Source: Pseudomonadota bacterium (lineage in GTDB: Bacteria; Pseudomonadota; Alphaproteobacteria; Sphingomonadales; Sphingomonadaceae). Taken from it: 64,000 bases of DNA. The notes beneath the pieces were generated by a model, which saw only the letters and a list, made by a program, of their open reading frames with translations, did not search any database and was not told the DNA's origin. Shown here piece by piece: positions 25,119 through 33,423 of the stretch. The position numbers were made by a program, and so were the translations under genes. The stretch's first letter is position 1. Each line of letters starts with the position of its first letter. The DNA lies in NCBI GenBank assembly GCA_018240895.1, contig JAFEEX010000008.1, positions 14,488-78,487 on the forward strand, given 5' to 3'.

Positions 25119-25703
25119 TTTGGGGGCAGGGGGTGGAACCGCCGCTGCAGCGGGTTCCGGCGGTAACAGCTTGATCATGGTTTGCTGCGCCATGGTTGCA
25201 TTGGCGACGATGATCTGCCGGGCATCATCCGTCCTGAGCGAGGTAAAGCCCAGCGATATGTCCTCCACCGTGCCCACTTCAAAACCGTTGCCGCTTGGCG
25301 AAGATATCTGCAGCCGGTCACCGCGCCGAAACGGCTTGTAAAGGACCAGGCTGATCCCCGCGACCAGATTGCCAAGGGTCTGCTGCGCGGCAAAGCCGAT
25401 GATCACCGAAACCAGGCTGACCCCCGCGAGCAGTGCGGTGCTGAGCCGGTTGAGCGCCGGAACCAGATGAGCATAGAAGGTGACCAGCACCAGCCACAGC
25501 ATCAGCACGGCAAGGTGGCTGACGAACTGAAGCGTGATCTGGTCAATCCGTTCCGACCGGTCATGGCGCAGCACATCGCGCAGCAGCCGGCGGACCAATG
25601 CGGACAGCAGCAGGCCGACAAAAAAGATGATCCCCCCAACGGTTGCCGCACCAACCAGCGTTGAGGGATCGAACCATTCGGCCATTGTGCGGAAATCGTT
25701 CAC
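25113..25703 (-). CDS. Small MscS-family mechanosensitive channel
   Basis: A 196-residue inner-membrane protein: three hydrophobic helices (about 17–37, 62–85, 88–112) followed by the MscS beta domain (IIGFAAQQTLGNLVAGISLVLYKPFRRGDRLQI…VGTVEDISLGFTSLRTDD). The pore-helix motif AAQQTLGNLVAG is well conserved. The C-terminal alpha-beta cage of full MscS is missing; instead a short Pro/Ala tail follows (PEPAAAAVPPPAPKA). The GTG start at 25703 overlaps the stop of the upstream heme-binding gene (GTGA), so translation is coupled; the ATG at 25685 is the alternative. It would release solutes on hypo-osmotic shock or act as a small modulator. Confidence 0.88.
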   Translation of the reverse strand: MNDFRTMAEWFDPSTLVGAATVGGIIFFVGLLLSALVRRLLRDVLRHDRSERIDQITLQFVSHLAVLMLWLVLVTFYAHLVPALNRLSTALLAGVSLVSVIIGFAAQQTLGNLVAGISLVLYKPFRRGDRLQISSPSGNGFEVGTVEDISLGFTSLRTDDARQIIVANATMAQQTMIKLLPPEPAAAAVPPPAPKA

Positions 25704-26350
25704 CCTGCGGCCTTTGCCTGCGTCCGCTTCAGCCAGGGATTGGGCTGTGGTTCGGCGATCTTGCGCAGGTGATTGCTGTCGCGGTGGATGAACGGTTCCG
25801 GCTTGCCCTGAACCTGCATGACCGTGTCTTCGGAATAGCTCCAGGTTCCGTCAGGGTGGATCGTCACTTCCATGCGAAAACTGTCGGTCCGGAAGGCCTG
25901 CTCAAGAAAATCGGTTGAACAGATGCCGTAATTCGTGGCGCCGCGCTTTGCCTCAACCACAAAGCTGGTGGCATCGGCTGCGGCATGGCCGTGCGCCAGC
26001 GCCACCTGCCCGCGCGGAATCGCCAAGGTCAGCATGATCAGGCCGGTGGCCGGTTCCCACAACCAATAGCCTGTCTGGTCGTGAAAGGTATTTTCCTCGT
26101 CCGGGGCGTTGATGTGGGTGTGATAGCGCAGGCCATAGAACAGTTGCGGGCCGTTGGTTTGCGGGTCGATCGGCTGCACTTCCATCCGTTCGGTAAAGAC
26201 GCGGTGTTCCGGCCCATCCGCTTTGGGATTGATGTCCGCTCCCTTGTTGCCCAGCCACACCCCGGCAAGATGCCGCAACGGGCCAAGGTTGGCCATGGTA
26301 TCGGGATCAACCGGATCGGGTTCGGTATAGATATCGTCATAGGTCGCCAT
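25700..26350 (-). CDS. Heme-binding beta-barrel (nitrobindin-like) protein
   Basis: A 216-residue cytoplasmic protein of the FABP-like/nitrobindin (THAP4-like heme-binding) family. Typical elements are NLGPLRHLAGVWLGNKGAD near residue 20, the GLRYHTHI strand, FHDQTGYWLWEPATGLIMLTLAIPRGQVALAHG, and a closing strand WSYSEDTVMQVQG. Family members bind heme b or fatty-acid-like ligands and may react with nitric oxide or peroxynitrite. The start at 26350 follows AAAAGGGG. It is third in a four-gene run after the CbpA and CbpM genes and overlaps the channel gene by four bases, suggesting a common stress role, which is not demonstrated. Confidence 0.82.
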   Translation of the reverse strand: MATYDDIYTEPDPVDPDTMANLGPLRHLAGVWLGNKGADINPKADGPEHRVFTERMEVQPIDPQTNGPQLFYGLRYHTHINAPDEENTFHDQTGYWLWEPATGLIMLTLAIPRGQVALAHGHAAADATSFVVEAKRGATNYGICSTDFLEQAFRTDSFRMEVTIHPDGTWSYSEDTVMQVQGKPEPFIHRDSNHLRKIAEPQPNPWLKRTQAKAAG

Positions 26351-26363
26351 GGCTGCCCCTTTT

Positions 26364-26669
26364 CTAACTGGATTGATCTGACTGATCGGCGGATTGCGGA
26401 TTGCGGTTCTCCAGCGCGCCAAGCGCCCGCCGCAGGGCGTGAATCTGGTCGATCAGATGAAGCGCCACGTCAATGCCTTCGTCATTGACGCCAAGATCGC
26501 CCTGCAGATCGCGGATCAGGCCGGCCCGGGCCTGCATCCGCCCGGAGAGCACCACGGTTCCGTCATTCCCCGATTCCACCACCAGCCATTGGCGCGCAAC
26601 CCACAGGTCAAAGGTGTCGCGCCCGATGCCGATCGCTTCAAGCCGGGTTTCGATCGAATGTGCGGTCAT
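26364..26669 (-). CDS. cbpM: CbpM-like chaperone modulator
   Basis: A 101-residue protein directly after the DnaJ-like gene, overlapping it by four bases. The N-terminal part (DTFDLWVARQWLVVE) and the following helical segment ending in LIDQIHALRRALGALE match the MerR-HTH-like CbpM/CbpA-modulator family, where the protein binds the J domain and blocks it. The acidic, Ser/Gln-rich tail (NPQSADQSDQSS) is disordered. Assigned mainly by sequence pattern and position; it would regulate the neighbouring CbpA by direct binding. Confidence 0.75.
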   Translation of the reverse strand: MTAHSIETRLEAIGIGRDTFDLWVARQWLVVESGNDGTVVLSGRMQARAGLIRDLQGDLGVNDEGIDVALHLIDQIHALRRALGALENRNPQSADQSDQSS

Positions 26670-27607
26670 GCGCTGTCGCTCCTCGGGTTGAAGCTGCGGC
26701 CGGCCTGCCACCGTTCAACGAAGTCGGCCAGTTCCGGGTCAGCCTGCCTGGGCAGCACAATGCGCGGCAGGGCGTAAAGATCGCCCCGGCCGCCTTCACG
26801 GCGGGGCACACCCTGGCCCTTCAGCCGCATCCGCCCGGTTCCGGTCGCACCTGCAGGAATGGTCATGGCCACGCGGCCGGTTGGGGTGGGCACTTCGATC
26901 TTGCCGCCGGCAACGGCCTCGCTCAGCGATATCGGCACCTCGATTGACAGATCATCTCCGTCATAGGTGAAGCGCGGATCGGGCAGGATCGATACCTCGA
27001 TCAGCGCGTCACCCGCGCCGCCGGTTCCACGGCCGGGTTCTCCCTTTCCTTTCAAGCGGATGATCTTGCCGGTCACGATCCCGGCAGGGATCTTCACGTC
27101 CAGCACTTCTCCGCCCGGCATATCCAGCCGCCGGGTGCTGCCCGCAATCGAATCGGCAAGGCTGACTTCCAGTCCATAGTGGCTGTCGCGCCCGCGGCGG
27201 TTTGCCTGCGCCTTGGAATTGCGGCGCAGCAATTCGGCCAGGATGTCATCCTCGTCCGCAAAATCGCCAAATGCCGAGCGGCCGGCGCGCCGGACATAAT
27301 CGTCCTCCCCGCCGAATCCGCCCCAGCCGGCGCTGCCCGGGTCTTCTCCCGCATAGTCGCGGTAATACTGGCGCGGCGGCCTTTCAGCGCCGGTTTCGTC
27401 AATCTCTCCGGCGTCATAGCGCGCGCGCTTGTCAGCATCGCCCAGCAGGTCATAGGCGGCGGTGACGTTCTTGAATTCAACCTCAGCCGCCGAATCGCCG
27501 GGGTTCAAATCAGGATGAAGCTTCTTCGCCAGCTTGCGATAGGCTGATTTGATCGCGGCGGCCGGTGCGTCCCTTGCCACGCCCAGGATTGCATAAGGAT
27601 CAGTCAA
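26666..27607 (-). CDS. cbpA: CbpA-type DnaJ co-chaperone
   Basis: A 313-residue J-domain protein. Residues 1–68 are the J domain, DPYAILGV … KKLHPDLNPGD with the HPD triad that activates DnaK. A Gly/Phe-rich linker (PGSAGWGGFGGED) follows, then two beta-barrel substrate-binding domains (LRRNSKAQANRRGRDSHYGLEVSLADSIAGSTRRL …, KGKGEPG, LKGQGVP). The DnaJ zinc-finger (CxxCxGxG repeats) is absent, so this is a class II CbpA-like protein. A TTG start at 27607 is chosen because GGTGATC, complementary to the 16S 3' end, lies just upstream and the J domain begins at once; upstream in-frame codons are less convincing. First gene of the CbpA–CbpM–heme barrel–MscS operon. Confidence 0.88.
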   Translation of the reverse strand: MTDPYAILGVARDAPAAAIKSAYRKLAKKLHPDLNPGDSAAEVEFKNVTAAYDLLGDADKRARYDAGEIDETGAERPPRQYYRDYAGEDPGSAGWGGFGGEDDYVRRAGRSAFGDFADEDDILAELLRRNSKAQANRRGRDSHYGLEVSLADSIAGSTRRLDMPGGEVLDVKIPAGIVTGKIIRLKGKGEPGRGTGGAGDALIEVSILPDPRFTYDGDDLSIEVPISLSEAVAGGKIEVPTPTGRVAMTIPAGATGTGRMRLKGQGVPRREGGRGDLYALPRIVLPRQADPELADFVERWQAGRSFNPRSDSA

Positions 27608-27749
27608 GCAGATCACCCGATTGGCAAAAGCTGGCCGGAATTCAGCAGGGAATCCCGTTGATTGCCAAATCCTAGCCAATTGCGCGGCGATCGACAAACC
27701 CCTTTGCTTTCAACGACTGTCGGACTCATTTGACTGCGCAGTTCAGTAA

Positions 27750-27787
27750 ATGTGATTTCCCTCTGGCGTCGTCACATCAAAATGTGA
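27750..27787. promoter_or_regulatory. ATGTGA repeats upstream of ribB, possible operator
   Basis: ATGTGA occurs at 27750–27755 and again at 27782–27787, exactly 32 bases apart (about three helical turns), and the inverted form TCACAT is at 27772–27777. The last two make an inverted repeat TCACAT-CAAA-ATGTGA, 12 bases before the ribB start codon. A TTGACT at 27730–27735 could be a −35 box. No Shine–Dalgarno sequence precedes the ATG at 27800. The HTH at the N-terminus of RibB is the natural candidate to bind here. No FMN riboswitch consensus could be recognised in this 192-base gap. Confidence 0.5.
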
Positions 27788-27799
27788 TACCCACCCTTC

Positions 27800-29086
27800 A
27801 TGAGCACATCCACAATCGATCGCGTCCGCGAACTCGTCACCACCGGCGGCATGACCCGCGCCGGGCTTGCCCGCGCTGCCGGGCTTCACGCCAACACCCT
27901 GCGCGATTGCGCAGAGCCGGACTGGAACCCCACGGCGGAAACGCTCAGCAAGATCGAACGGTTCATTTCCGCCAATGATGACCGGCCGGTGCTGGTGCCG
28001 ATTGAAGAGATCATTGACGAAGCGCGCAACGGGCGGATGTATATCCTGGTCGATGACGAGGATCGCGAAAATGAGGGTGATCTGATCATTCCGGCGCAGA
28101 TGGCAACGCCGGCGGCGGTCAACTTCATGGCATCCTATGGCCGGGGGCTGATCTGTCTGGCGCTGACCAATGAGCGCTGCGATCAGCTTGGGCTGGAGCC
28201 GATGACCCAGACCAACCGTACCCGCAACGGCACGGCCTTCACCGTTTCGATAGAGGCGCGGGAAGGGATTGATACCGGCATTTCAGCGGCGGACCGCGCG
28301 CGGACCGTTGCCGTGGCGATCGATGGAATGCGCGGGCGCGATGATCTGGTCAGCCCCGGCCATGTCTTCCCCCTGCGCGCCCGCGATGGCGGGGTGCTGG
28401 TCCGTACCGGCCATACCGAGGCGGCGGTTGATATCTCGCGTCTGGCCGGGCTCAATCCGTCCGGCGTGATTTGCGAGATCATGCGCGATGATGGCAAGAT
28501 GGCCCGGCTGGATGACCTGATCGGCTTTGCCCGGCTGCACGATATGAAGATCGGGACGATTCGCGACCTCATCGCCTATCGCCGCAAGCATGACCGGATG
28601 GTGGTTCGCCAGGCCGAACTGGATTTCACCAGCAAGTGGGGCGGCGACTGGAAGCTGTGCACCTTTTCCAACAAGGTGACGGGCGATGAAACCACCGCGC
28701 TGGTCAAGGGGCGGATCGATCCTGAAAAGCCGACCCTGGTGCGGATGCACACCCTGTCACTGTTTGCCGATGTCTTTGGCGAACCGGGTGAGCGGGAAAA
28801 TCTGCTGAGCCGGTCGATGGAGATCATCGGAGAGGAAGGTAACGGGGTGATCGTGGTGATCAACCGACCGATGCAGCGCAACCTGACCCGATCGATCGAG
28901 ATCAAGGCCCAGCAGCGCGCGGGCGAGGAACCTCCGGTTGAGGAACTGCGTGACTATGGCGTGGGGGCGCAGGTGCTGGCCGAACTGGGAATCCACGACA
29001 TGGTGCTGCTTACCAACACGCACCATTCGTTGGTTGCGCTGGAAGGATATGGGCTGAATATTGTGGGCGAGCGGCGGATCGCCTGA
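27800..29086 (+). CDS. ribB: RibB with N-terminal HTH and degenerate RibA-like domain
   Basis: A 428-residue protein making 3,4-dihydroxy-2-butanone 4-phosphate from ribulose 5-phosphate for riboflavin synthesis. Residues 1–60 form a Xre-like helix-turn-helix ([19 protein letters not shown] at 18–36). The RibB domain holds [10 protein letters not shown] (85–94) and GHTEAAVD … NPSGVICEI. The C-terminal 150 residues resemble GTP cyclohydrolase II but lack its zinc cysteines: the expected RVHSEC is RMHTLS. So the RibA reaction is probably not catalysed. The fusion of a DNA-binding module suggests an autoregulatory enzyme acting on the repeats just upstream. No ribosome site is seen, so initiation may be leaderless. 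The N-terminal HTH extension also occurs, to my knowledge, in other sphingomonads, but I know of no functional study. Confidence 0.9.
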   Translation: MSTSTIDRVRELVTTGGMTRAGLARAAGLHANTLRDCAEPDWNPTAETLSKIERFISANDDRPVLVPIEEIIDEARNGRMYILVDDEDRENEGDLIIPAQMATPAAVNFMASYGRGLICLALTNERCDQLGLEPMTQTNRTRNGTAFTVSIEAREGIDTGISAADRARTVAVAIDGMRGRDDLVSPGHVFPLRARDGGVLVRTGHTEAAVDISRLAGLNPSGVICEIMRDDGKMARLDDLIGFARLHDMKIGTIRDLIAYRRKHDRMVVRQAELDFTSKWGGDWKLCTFSNKVTGDETTALVKGRIDPEKPTLVRMHTLSLFADVFGEPGERENLLSRSMEIIGEEGNGVIVVINRPMQRNLTRSIEIKAQQRAGEEPPVEELRDYGVGAQVLAELGIHDMVLLTNTHHSLVALEGYGLNIVGERRIA

Positions 29087-29132
29087 TCCCGCCGCCCCGG
29101 CGCAGCGCTGCGTAACCGGAAGGATCGTGCCA

Positions 29133-30641
29133 ATGCGAAAATTTATCCTGGCCGCACCTCTGTTGACCTTTGCTGCAACTGGCGGTGTGCAGGCGCAGGT
29201 CGTTCTTACCCGGACCGGCCCCGTTGCAGGGGAAACGCAGGCGGGCGTCAGTGCGTTCAAAGGTATTCCTTATGCCGCGCCGCCGGTTGGTGCCAACCGC
29301 TGGCAGCCGCCGCAGCCGGTTTTGCCGTGGAAGGCGGTGCGTGATGGCAGCGCCTATGGCCATGACTGCGCCCAGGCCCCATTTCCGCCAGATGCCGCGC
29401 CGATCCGCACGGTGCCCTCCGAAGACTGTCTGTATCTCAACGTCTGGAAACCTGCGGCTGCAAAGGCAGGAGCAGGGATGCCTGTGATGGTCTGGATCCA
29501 TGGCGGCGGCTTTGTGAACGGCGGAACGTCTCCGGCGGTCTATTCGGGGATCAACTTTGCGCGTGATGGTGTCGTGCTGGTCAGCATCAACTACCGGCTG
29601 GGCAGGTTTGGTTTCTTTGCGCATCCAGCGTTTGCGGCAGAGGGCTTTGGCGGCAATTTCGGATTTCTTGATCAGATCGCGGCGCTGAAATGGGTTCAGG
29701 CCAATATCAGCGCATTTGGGGGCGATCCGCATCGGGTAACTGTCTTTGGTGAAAGCGCAGGCGGTGTGTCGGTGCATATGCTGCTGCAATCGCCGCTGGC
29801 GCGCCGTCTGTTCAACGGCGCGATCATTGAAAGCGGCGGCGGCCGGGAACGATTGCAGATAACGCCGACTGTTGCTCAGGCGGCCCGCGCGGGCGAAGCA
29901 TTCGCCCCCAGCTTGACTGCGGCGCAGTTGCGTGCGCTTCCCGCGGAAAAAGTCACCGGCGACTTGTCACTGTCGACCATGGGACAAGCCAGCTATTCCG
30001 GTCCGATGATCGATGGGCGAACGGTCTATGCCCAGGCGGTCGATGCCATAGCGGGCGGCCTCTATGCGTCCGTTCCGGTTATGGTCGGTGCCAATTCGGC
30101 TGACGGGTTTCCCTTCACCACAGACAAGGCCAAGATGTTTTCAGCCTTTGGAAACAGCGCTGCGCAGGCGCGGCATCTTTACGATCCGGATGGCACCGGG
30201 TCTGCGGTGCTGATCGGCACCCAGACGGTAGCTGACCAGATATTCATTGAGCCGGCCAGGGCTGTGGCACGCGGCCTCGCCGCGCGGGGCGGTACGGTCT
30301 ATCTCTATCGGTTCGCGCACAACGGGCTCAAGTCCGGCGTTGAAATGGGCGGGGCACCCCACGCCAGCGAAATCCCCTATGTGTTCGATCTTGCCAACGA
30401 GCGTCCGGAACAGCTGGATACCGGCAAGGAGGAGCAGGTGGCGGCGCTGACTCATCGTTATTGGATCAACTTCGCCAAGACTGGCAGGCCTGATGGTGCC
30501 GGCGATGTGCCGGCCTGGCCGCGCGTGACGGTCAGCGACAGGGCGGTCCAGTTCATCGATGCCGAGGGTGCCGGGCACCGGGAAGATCCCCTGACTGCCC
30601 GACTCGATCTGACCGAGCGTCAGATTGCCCCCGGCCGATAG
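29133..30641 (+). CDS. Secreted carboxylesterase type B
   Basis: A 502-residue alpha/beta hydrolase with a Sec signal peptide (cleavage near GGVQAQ-VV). The nucleophile elbow FGESAGGVSVHML (Ser about residue 212), the oxyanion-hole HGGGFVNGG near residue 123, YRLGRFGFFAHP, and the catalytic-His region GGAPHASEIPYVF near 408 identify the carboxylesterase/para-nitrobenzyl esterase family. The start at 29133 is selected because it begins the signal peptide and follows GGAAGGA; upstream in-frame codons lie in unlikely sequence. It stands downstream of ribB as a separate transcription unit; the substrate is unknown, perhaps an ester of xenobiotic or lipid origin. Confidence 0.9.
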   Translation: MRKFILAAPLLTFAATGGVQAQVVLTRTGPVAGETQAGVSAFKGIPYAAPPVGANRWQPPQPVLPWKAVRDGSAYGHDCAQAPFPPDAAPIRTVPSEDCLYLNVWKPAAAKAGAGMPVMVWIHGGGFVNGGTSPAVYSGINFARDGVVLVSINYRLGRFGFFAHPAFAAEGFGGNFGFLDQIAALKWVQANISAFGGDPHRVTVFGESAGGVSVHMLLQSPLARRLFNGAIIESGGGRERLQITPTVAQAARAGEAFAPSLTAAQLRALPAEKVTGDLSLSTMGQASYSGPMIDGRTVYAQAVDAIAGGLYASVPVMVGANSADGFPFTTDKAKMFSAFGNSAAQARHLYDPDGTGSAVLIGTQTVADQIFIEPARAVARGLAARGGTVYLYRFAHNGLKSGVEMGGAPHASEIPYVFDLANERPEQLDTGKEEQVAALTHRYWINFAKTGRPDGAGDVPAWPRVTVSDRAVQFIDAEGAGHREDPLTARLDLTERQIAPGR

Positions 30642-30680
30642 GGCTTGCCTGGCGGTCCGGTGGCTGTCATCGCCGTGATC

Positions 30681-31460
30681 ATGGTTCATGCGCGTGTTCT
30701 TGCCCTTACGGGTGTTCACAACTTTCGGGACTATGGCGGATATGATGTGCCGGACGGGCGGCGGGTGCGGTCTGGCCTGTTGTGGCGCTCTGCCCAGCAC
30801 GGCGATGCCAGTGATGCCGATCTTGCCCGCATTGCCGCGCTGGGGCTGACTCATATCATCGACCTGCGCGGACCAAGCGAGCGGGAGGCCAAACCATGCC
30901 GCCGCCCCGCGGGTTTTTCGGCGCAGGTCTTTCACTACCCGGAGGAAACCGCCGGCCTTGCGCTTCATACCGAGGCGGCGGACGGCGTCGTCACCGCGGT
31001 CGAAGCGCGCGCGGCCATGCTGCGCCTTTATGAAGGCATAGCTTTCCGCGAAAATCTGGTGCCGATGATCCGCTGCTATTTTGAAGCGCTGAAACGCGGT
31101 GCCAGCCCCAGCCTGGTGCACTGCGTTGCCGGCAAGGACCGCACCGGCTTTGCCGTTGCCCTGGCGCAGCACGTTCTGGGTGTGGCGCCCGATGCGATCA
31201 TGGACGATTATCTGCTGACCAATTCGGCCGGCAATATCGATGCACGGATCGCAAGCGGTGCGGAACAGATCCGCGCCCGCCACGGCGCGATCGATGAACG
31301 CACGATCCGCATCCTGATGGGCGTGGATGCCGACTATCTGGAAACGGCACTGGCGGCGGTCAAAACCCGTTACGGCTCGATCGACAGCTATCTGGATCAG
31401 GTTGTCGGACTTGGCCCGCAAGACGGCGTGAAACTGCGCGACCTATACCTTGAAGGTTAG
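30681..31460 (+). CDS. Tyrosine-protein phosphatase (Y_phosphatase3 family)
   Basis: A 259-residue cytoplasmic phosphatase of the protein-tyrosine/lipid-phosphatase family. The N-terminus (GVHNFRDYGGYDVPDGRRVRSGLLWRSAQ) is the family's conserved domain start. The P-loop is HCVAGKDRTG near residue 150, with catalytic Cys and Arg intact, and IIDLRGPSERE is the usual beta-alpha stretch. The ATG at 30681 is preferred to the TTG at 30645. It ends in a four-base convergent overlap with the alpha/beta hydrolase gene. Whether it dephosphorylates the tyrosine kinase of the exopolysaccharide cluster 10 kb away is unknown. Confidence 0.9.
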   Translation: MVHARVLALTGVHNFRDYGGYDVPDGRRVRSGLLWRSAQHGDASDADLARIAALGLTHIIDLRGPSEREAKPCRRPAGFSAQVFHYPEETAGLALHTEAADGVVTAVEARAAMLRLYEGIAFRENLVPMIRCYFEALKRGASPSLVHCVAGKDRTGFAVALAQHVLGVAPDAIMDDYLLTNSAGNIDARIASGAEQIRARHGAIDERTIRILMGVDADYLETALAAVKTRYGSIDSYLDQVVGLGPQDGVKLRDLYLEG

Positions 31461-32326
31461 AGGAAGCCGCGCACTTCCCGCATGAAACGATCGAACTGAT
31501 CGTGGTGAAGCCAGTGGCCGGCATTCTCGAATTCGACCACGCGATAGTCCTGAAACACCATGGCCCGGCCGTCCCTCTCGGGATTTGAGGCCCAGCTATC
31601 AGCGCCGTAAAGAAACAGCACCGGACATTTCACGGCTCCCCACAACTCGTTCAGCCGCTCCTCGGGCGTATCTTCGAAGGGCCAGACGTTCAGGTAAGGA
31701 TCGAACTTCCAGCTCCAGGTGCCATCTTCGTTGCGGCTCGCCCCATGGATGGTCAGGTGCCGGGCCTGCGCATCGGTCAGGAACGAATTTTCCTCCTTCA
31801 TGCGTGCATAGGCCGCCTCAAGCGTGGGGTAGCGGCGCGGAATCCGGCCCGAGGCGGCGCGCCGATCGGCGATCCATTTGCGAAAACGGTTGGCATAGCC
31901 CTCCGCGTCCCGCTCGGCGCGAACCTTGGGCGAGGGGCCAAGCCCTTCGATATTGACCAGCTTGCGGACCTTTTCCGGATAAAGCCCGGTAAAGCGCGTG
32001 GCGATATTGCCGCCCAGCGAATGCGCCACGATCGTCACCTGATCATGGCCCAGCGTGTGGATTAGCTGCGCAAAGTCATAGACGAACATGTTCGTTTCAT
32101 AATTGCCGTCCGGTGCCCAGGCGCTGTCGCCGTGGCCGCGCAGATCAGGGGCGATGACGTGCCAGTCCTGCGCCAGTTCCTCGGCCACCCAGTCCCAGCT
32201 TCGGCAATGGTCGCGCCCGCCGTGCTGAAGGATCAGCGGCGGTTTGTCCGGGCTGCCCCAGTCAACATAGTTGAGCCGCAGCCGCTGTGAGATGAAGCTG
32301 TTCGATGTGGGGCCGTGAATCTGCAT
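31457..32326 (-). CDS. Alpha/beta hydrolase
   Basis: A 289-residue hydrolase without signal peptide. Oxyanion motif HGGRDHCRSWDW near residue 36, nucleophile elbow AHSLGGNIA (Ser about 103), catalytic Asp region PVLFLYGADSW near 237 and His in NAGHWLHHDQ near 276 form the triad. The overall pattern is that of epoxide hydrolase/haloperoxidase-like family members. Convergent with the tyrosine phosphatase gene (stop codons overlap) and divergent from trxB across about 120 bases. Substrate not predictable. Confidence 0.88.
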   Translation of the reverse strand: MQIHGPTSNSFISQRLRLNYVDWGSPDKPPLILQHGGRDHCRSWDWVAEELAQDWHVIAPDLRGHGDSAWAPDGNYETNMFVYDFAQLIHTLGHDQVTIVAHSLGGNIATRFTGLYPEKVRKLVNIEGLGPSPKVRAERDAEGYANRFRKWIADRRAASGRIPRRYPTLEAAYARMKEENSFLTDAQARHLTIHGASRNEDGTWSWKFDPYLNVWPFEDTPEERLNELWGAVKCPVLFLYGADSWASNPERDGRAMVFQDYRVVEFENAGHWLHHDQFDRFMREVRGFL

Positions 32327-32445
32327 GGGGCAGGGCTTTGCGATGAAGCGCGCGCTGCGTCAACTTGTGGGCAAAGCGTGAAGGCAGTTTGCGCCGGGGC
32401 CGCGGGCTTCCTACATCGCGAGGAAACCAGATCAGGACCACGCGC

Positions 32446-33402
32446 ATGACCACTCATACCACCAAGATGCTGATCATCGGATCGGGTCCGGCGGGGCTTT
32501 CCGCCGCGATCTACGGCGCGCGGGCCGGCCTGCAGCCGATCGTGGTGCAGGGGCTGCAGCCCGGCGGGCAGCTTGCCATCACCACCGATGTTGAAAACTA
32601 TCCGGGCTTTCGCGATGTGATCCAGGGACCGTGGCTGATGCAGGAAATGCAGGCCCAGGCCGAACACGTCGGCACGCGGATGCTGTGGGATACGATAACC
32701 AGCGTTGGCCTGTCCGGCCCGCCGTTCCGCGCCGTGGGGGACAGCGGCGATGTCTATGAAGGCGAAACGCTGGTTATCGCCACCGGCGCGCAGGCCAAAT
32801 GGCTGGGCGTGCCGGGTGAGCAGGACTTGTCTGGCAAGGGCGTTTCAGCCTGCGCCACGTGCGACGGGTTCTTCTATCGCGGCAAGAAGGTGGTGGTTGT
32901 CGGCGGCGGCAACACCGCCGTTGAAGAGGCGCTGTACCTGACCAACCATTCGGCCGACGTCACCCTGATCCACCGCCGAGACAGCCTGCGCGCCGAAAAG
33001 ATCCTGCAAGACCGGCTGTTTGCCCATCCCAGCATCAAGGTGCTGTGGAACAAGGCGGTTGAACGCTTTGTCGGCGGCGCGAGCGGGCTTGTTGGTGTTG
33101 AACTGAAAGATACGGTCACCGGGGCGATCACGACCGAACCGACCGACGGCGCTTTCGTCGCGATCGGCCATGCCCCCGCGACAGAACTGTTCAAGGGCAA
33201 GTTGCCAACCGATTCGAGCGGCTATCTGGTGGTTGAACCCGGCACGCCCAAGACGGTGATCCCCGGTGTGTTCGCTTGCGGTGATGTGATGGACCACACC
33301 TATCGCCAGGCGGTGACGGCGGCGGGCACCGGCTGCATGGCGGCGCTGGATGCGGAACGCTTTGTTGCCCAGCGCGAGTTCCAGGCGCTGCAGACCGCCT
33401 GA
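32446..33402 (+). CDS. trxB: Thioredoxin reductase
   Basis: A 318-residue flavoenzyme that passes electrons from NADPH through FAD to thioredoxin. FAD-binding GSGPAGLSAAIYGARAG (about 13–29), redox-active CATCDG (about 138–143), NADPH-binding GGGNTAVEEALYL (about 158–170) and C-terminal FACGDVMDHTYRQAVTAAGTG are all present, typical of low-molecular-weight thioredoxin reductase. The start at 32446 has AGGA upstream and begins right before the FAD motif. Divergent from the hydrolase gene; the rightward neighbour is the convergent hydrolase 1 gene of the XrtA locus. Confidence 0.95.
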   Translation: MTTHTTKMLIIGSGPAGLSAAIYGARAGLQPIVVQGLQPGGQLAITTDVENYPGFRDVIQGPWLMQEMQAQAEHVGTRMLWDTITSVGLSGPPFRAVGDSGDVYEGETLVIATGAQAKWLGVPGEQDLSGKGVSACATCDGFFYRGKKVVVVGGGNTAVEEALYLTNHSADVTLIHRRDSLRAEKILQDRLFAHPSIKVLWNKAVERFVGGASGLVGVELKDTVTGAITTEPTDGAFVAIGHAPATELFKGKLPTDSSGYLVVEPGTPKTVIPGVFACGDVMDHTYRQAVTAAGTGCMAALDAERFVAQREFQALQTA

Positions 33403-33423
33403 GAAGTCGGGCTTGAAAGCGGT

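Noticed and set aside
27608..27799. FMN riboswitch before ribB
   Set aside because: The conserved RFN blocks are not present in the 192-base gap; only short ATGTGA repeats are seen.
30141..31421. 426-codon minus-strand frame under the carboxylesterase and phosphatase genes
   Set aside because: Spans two real genes, no motifs, Gln/His/Arg-rich antisense composition.
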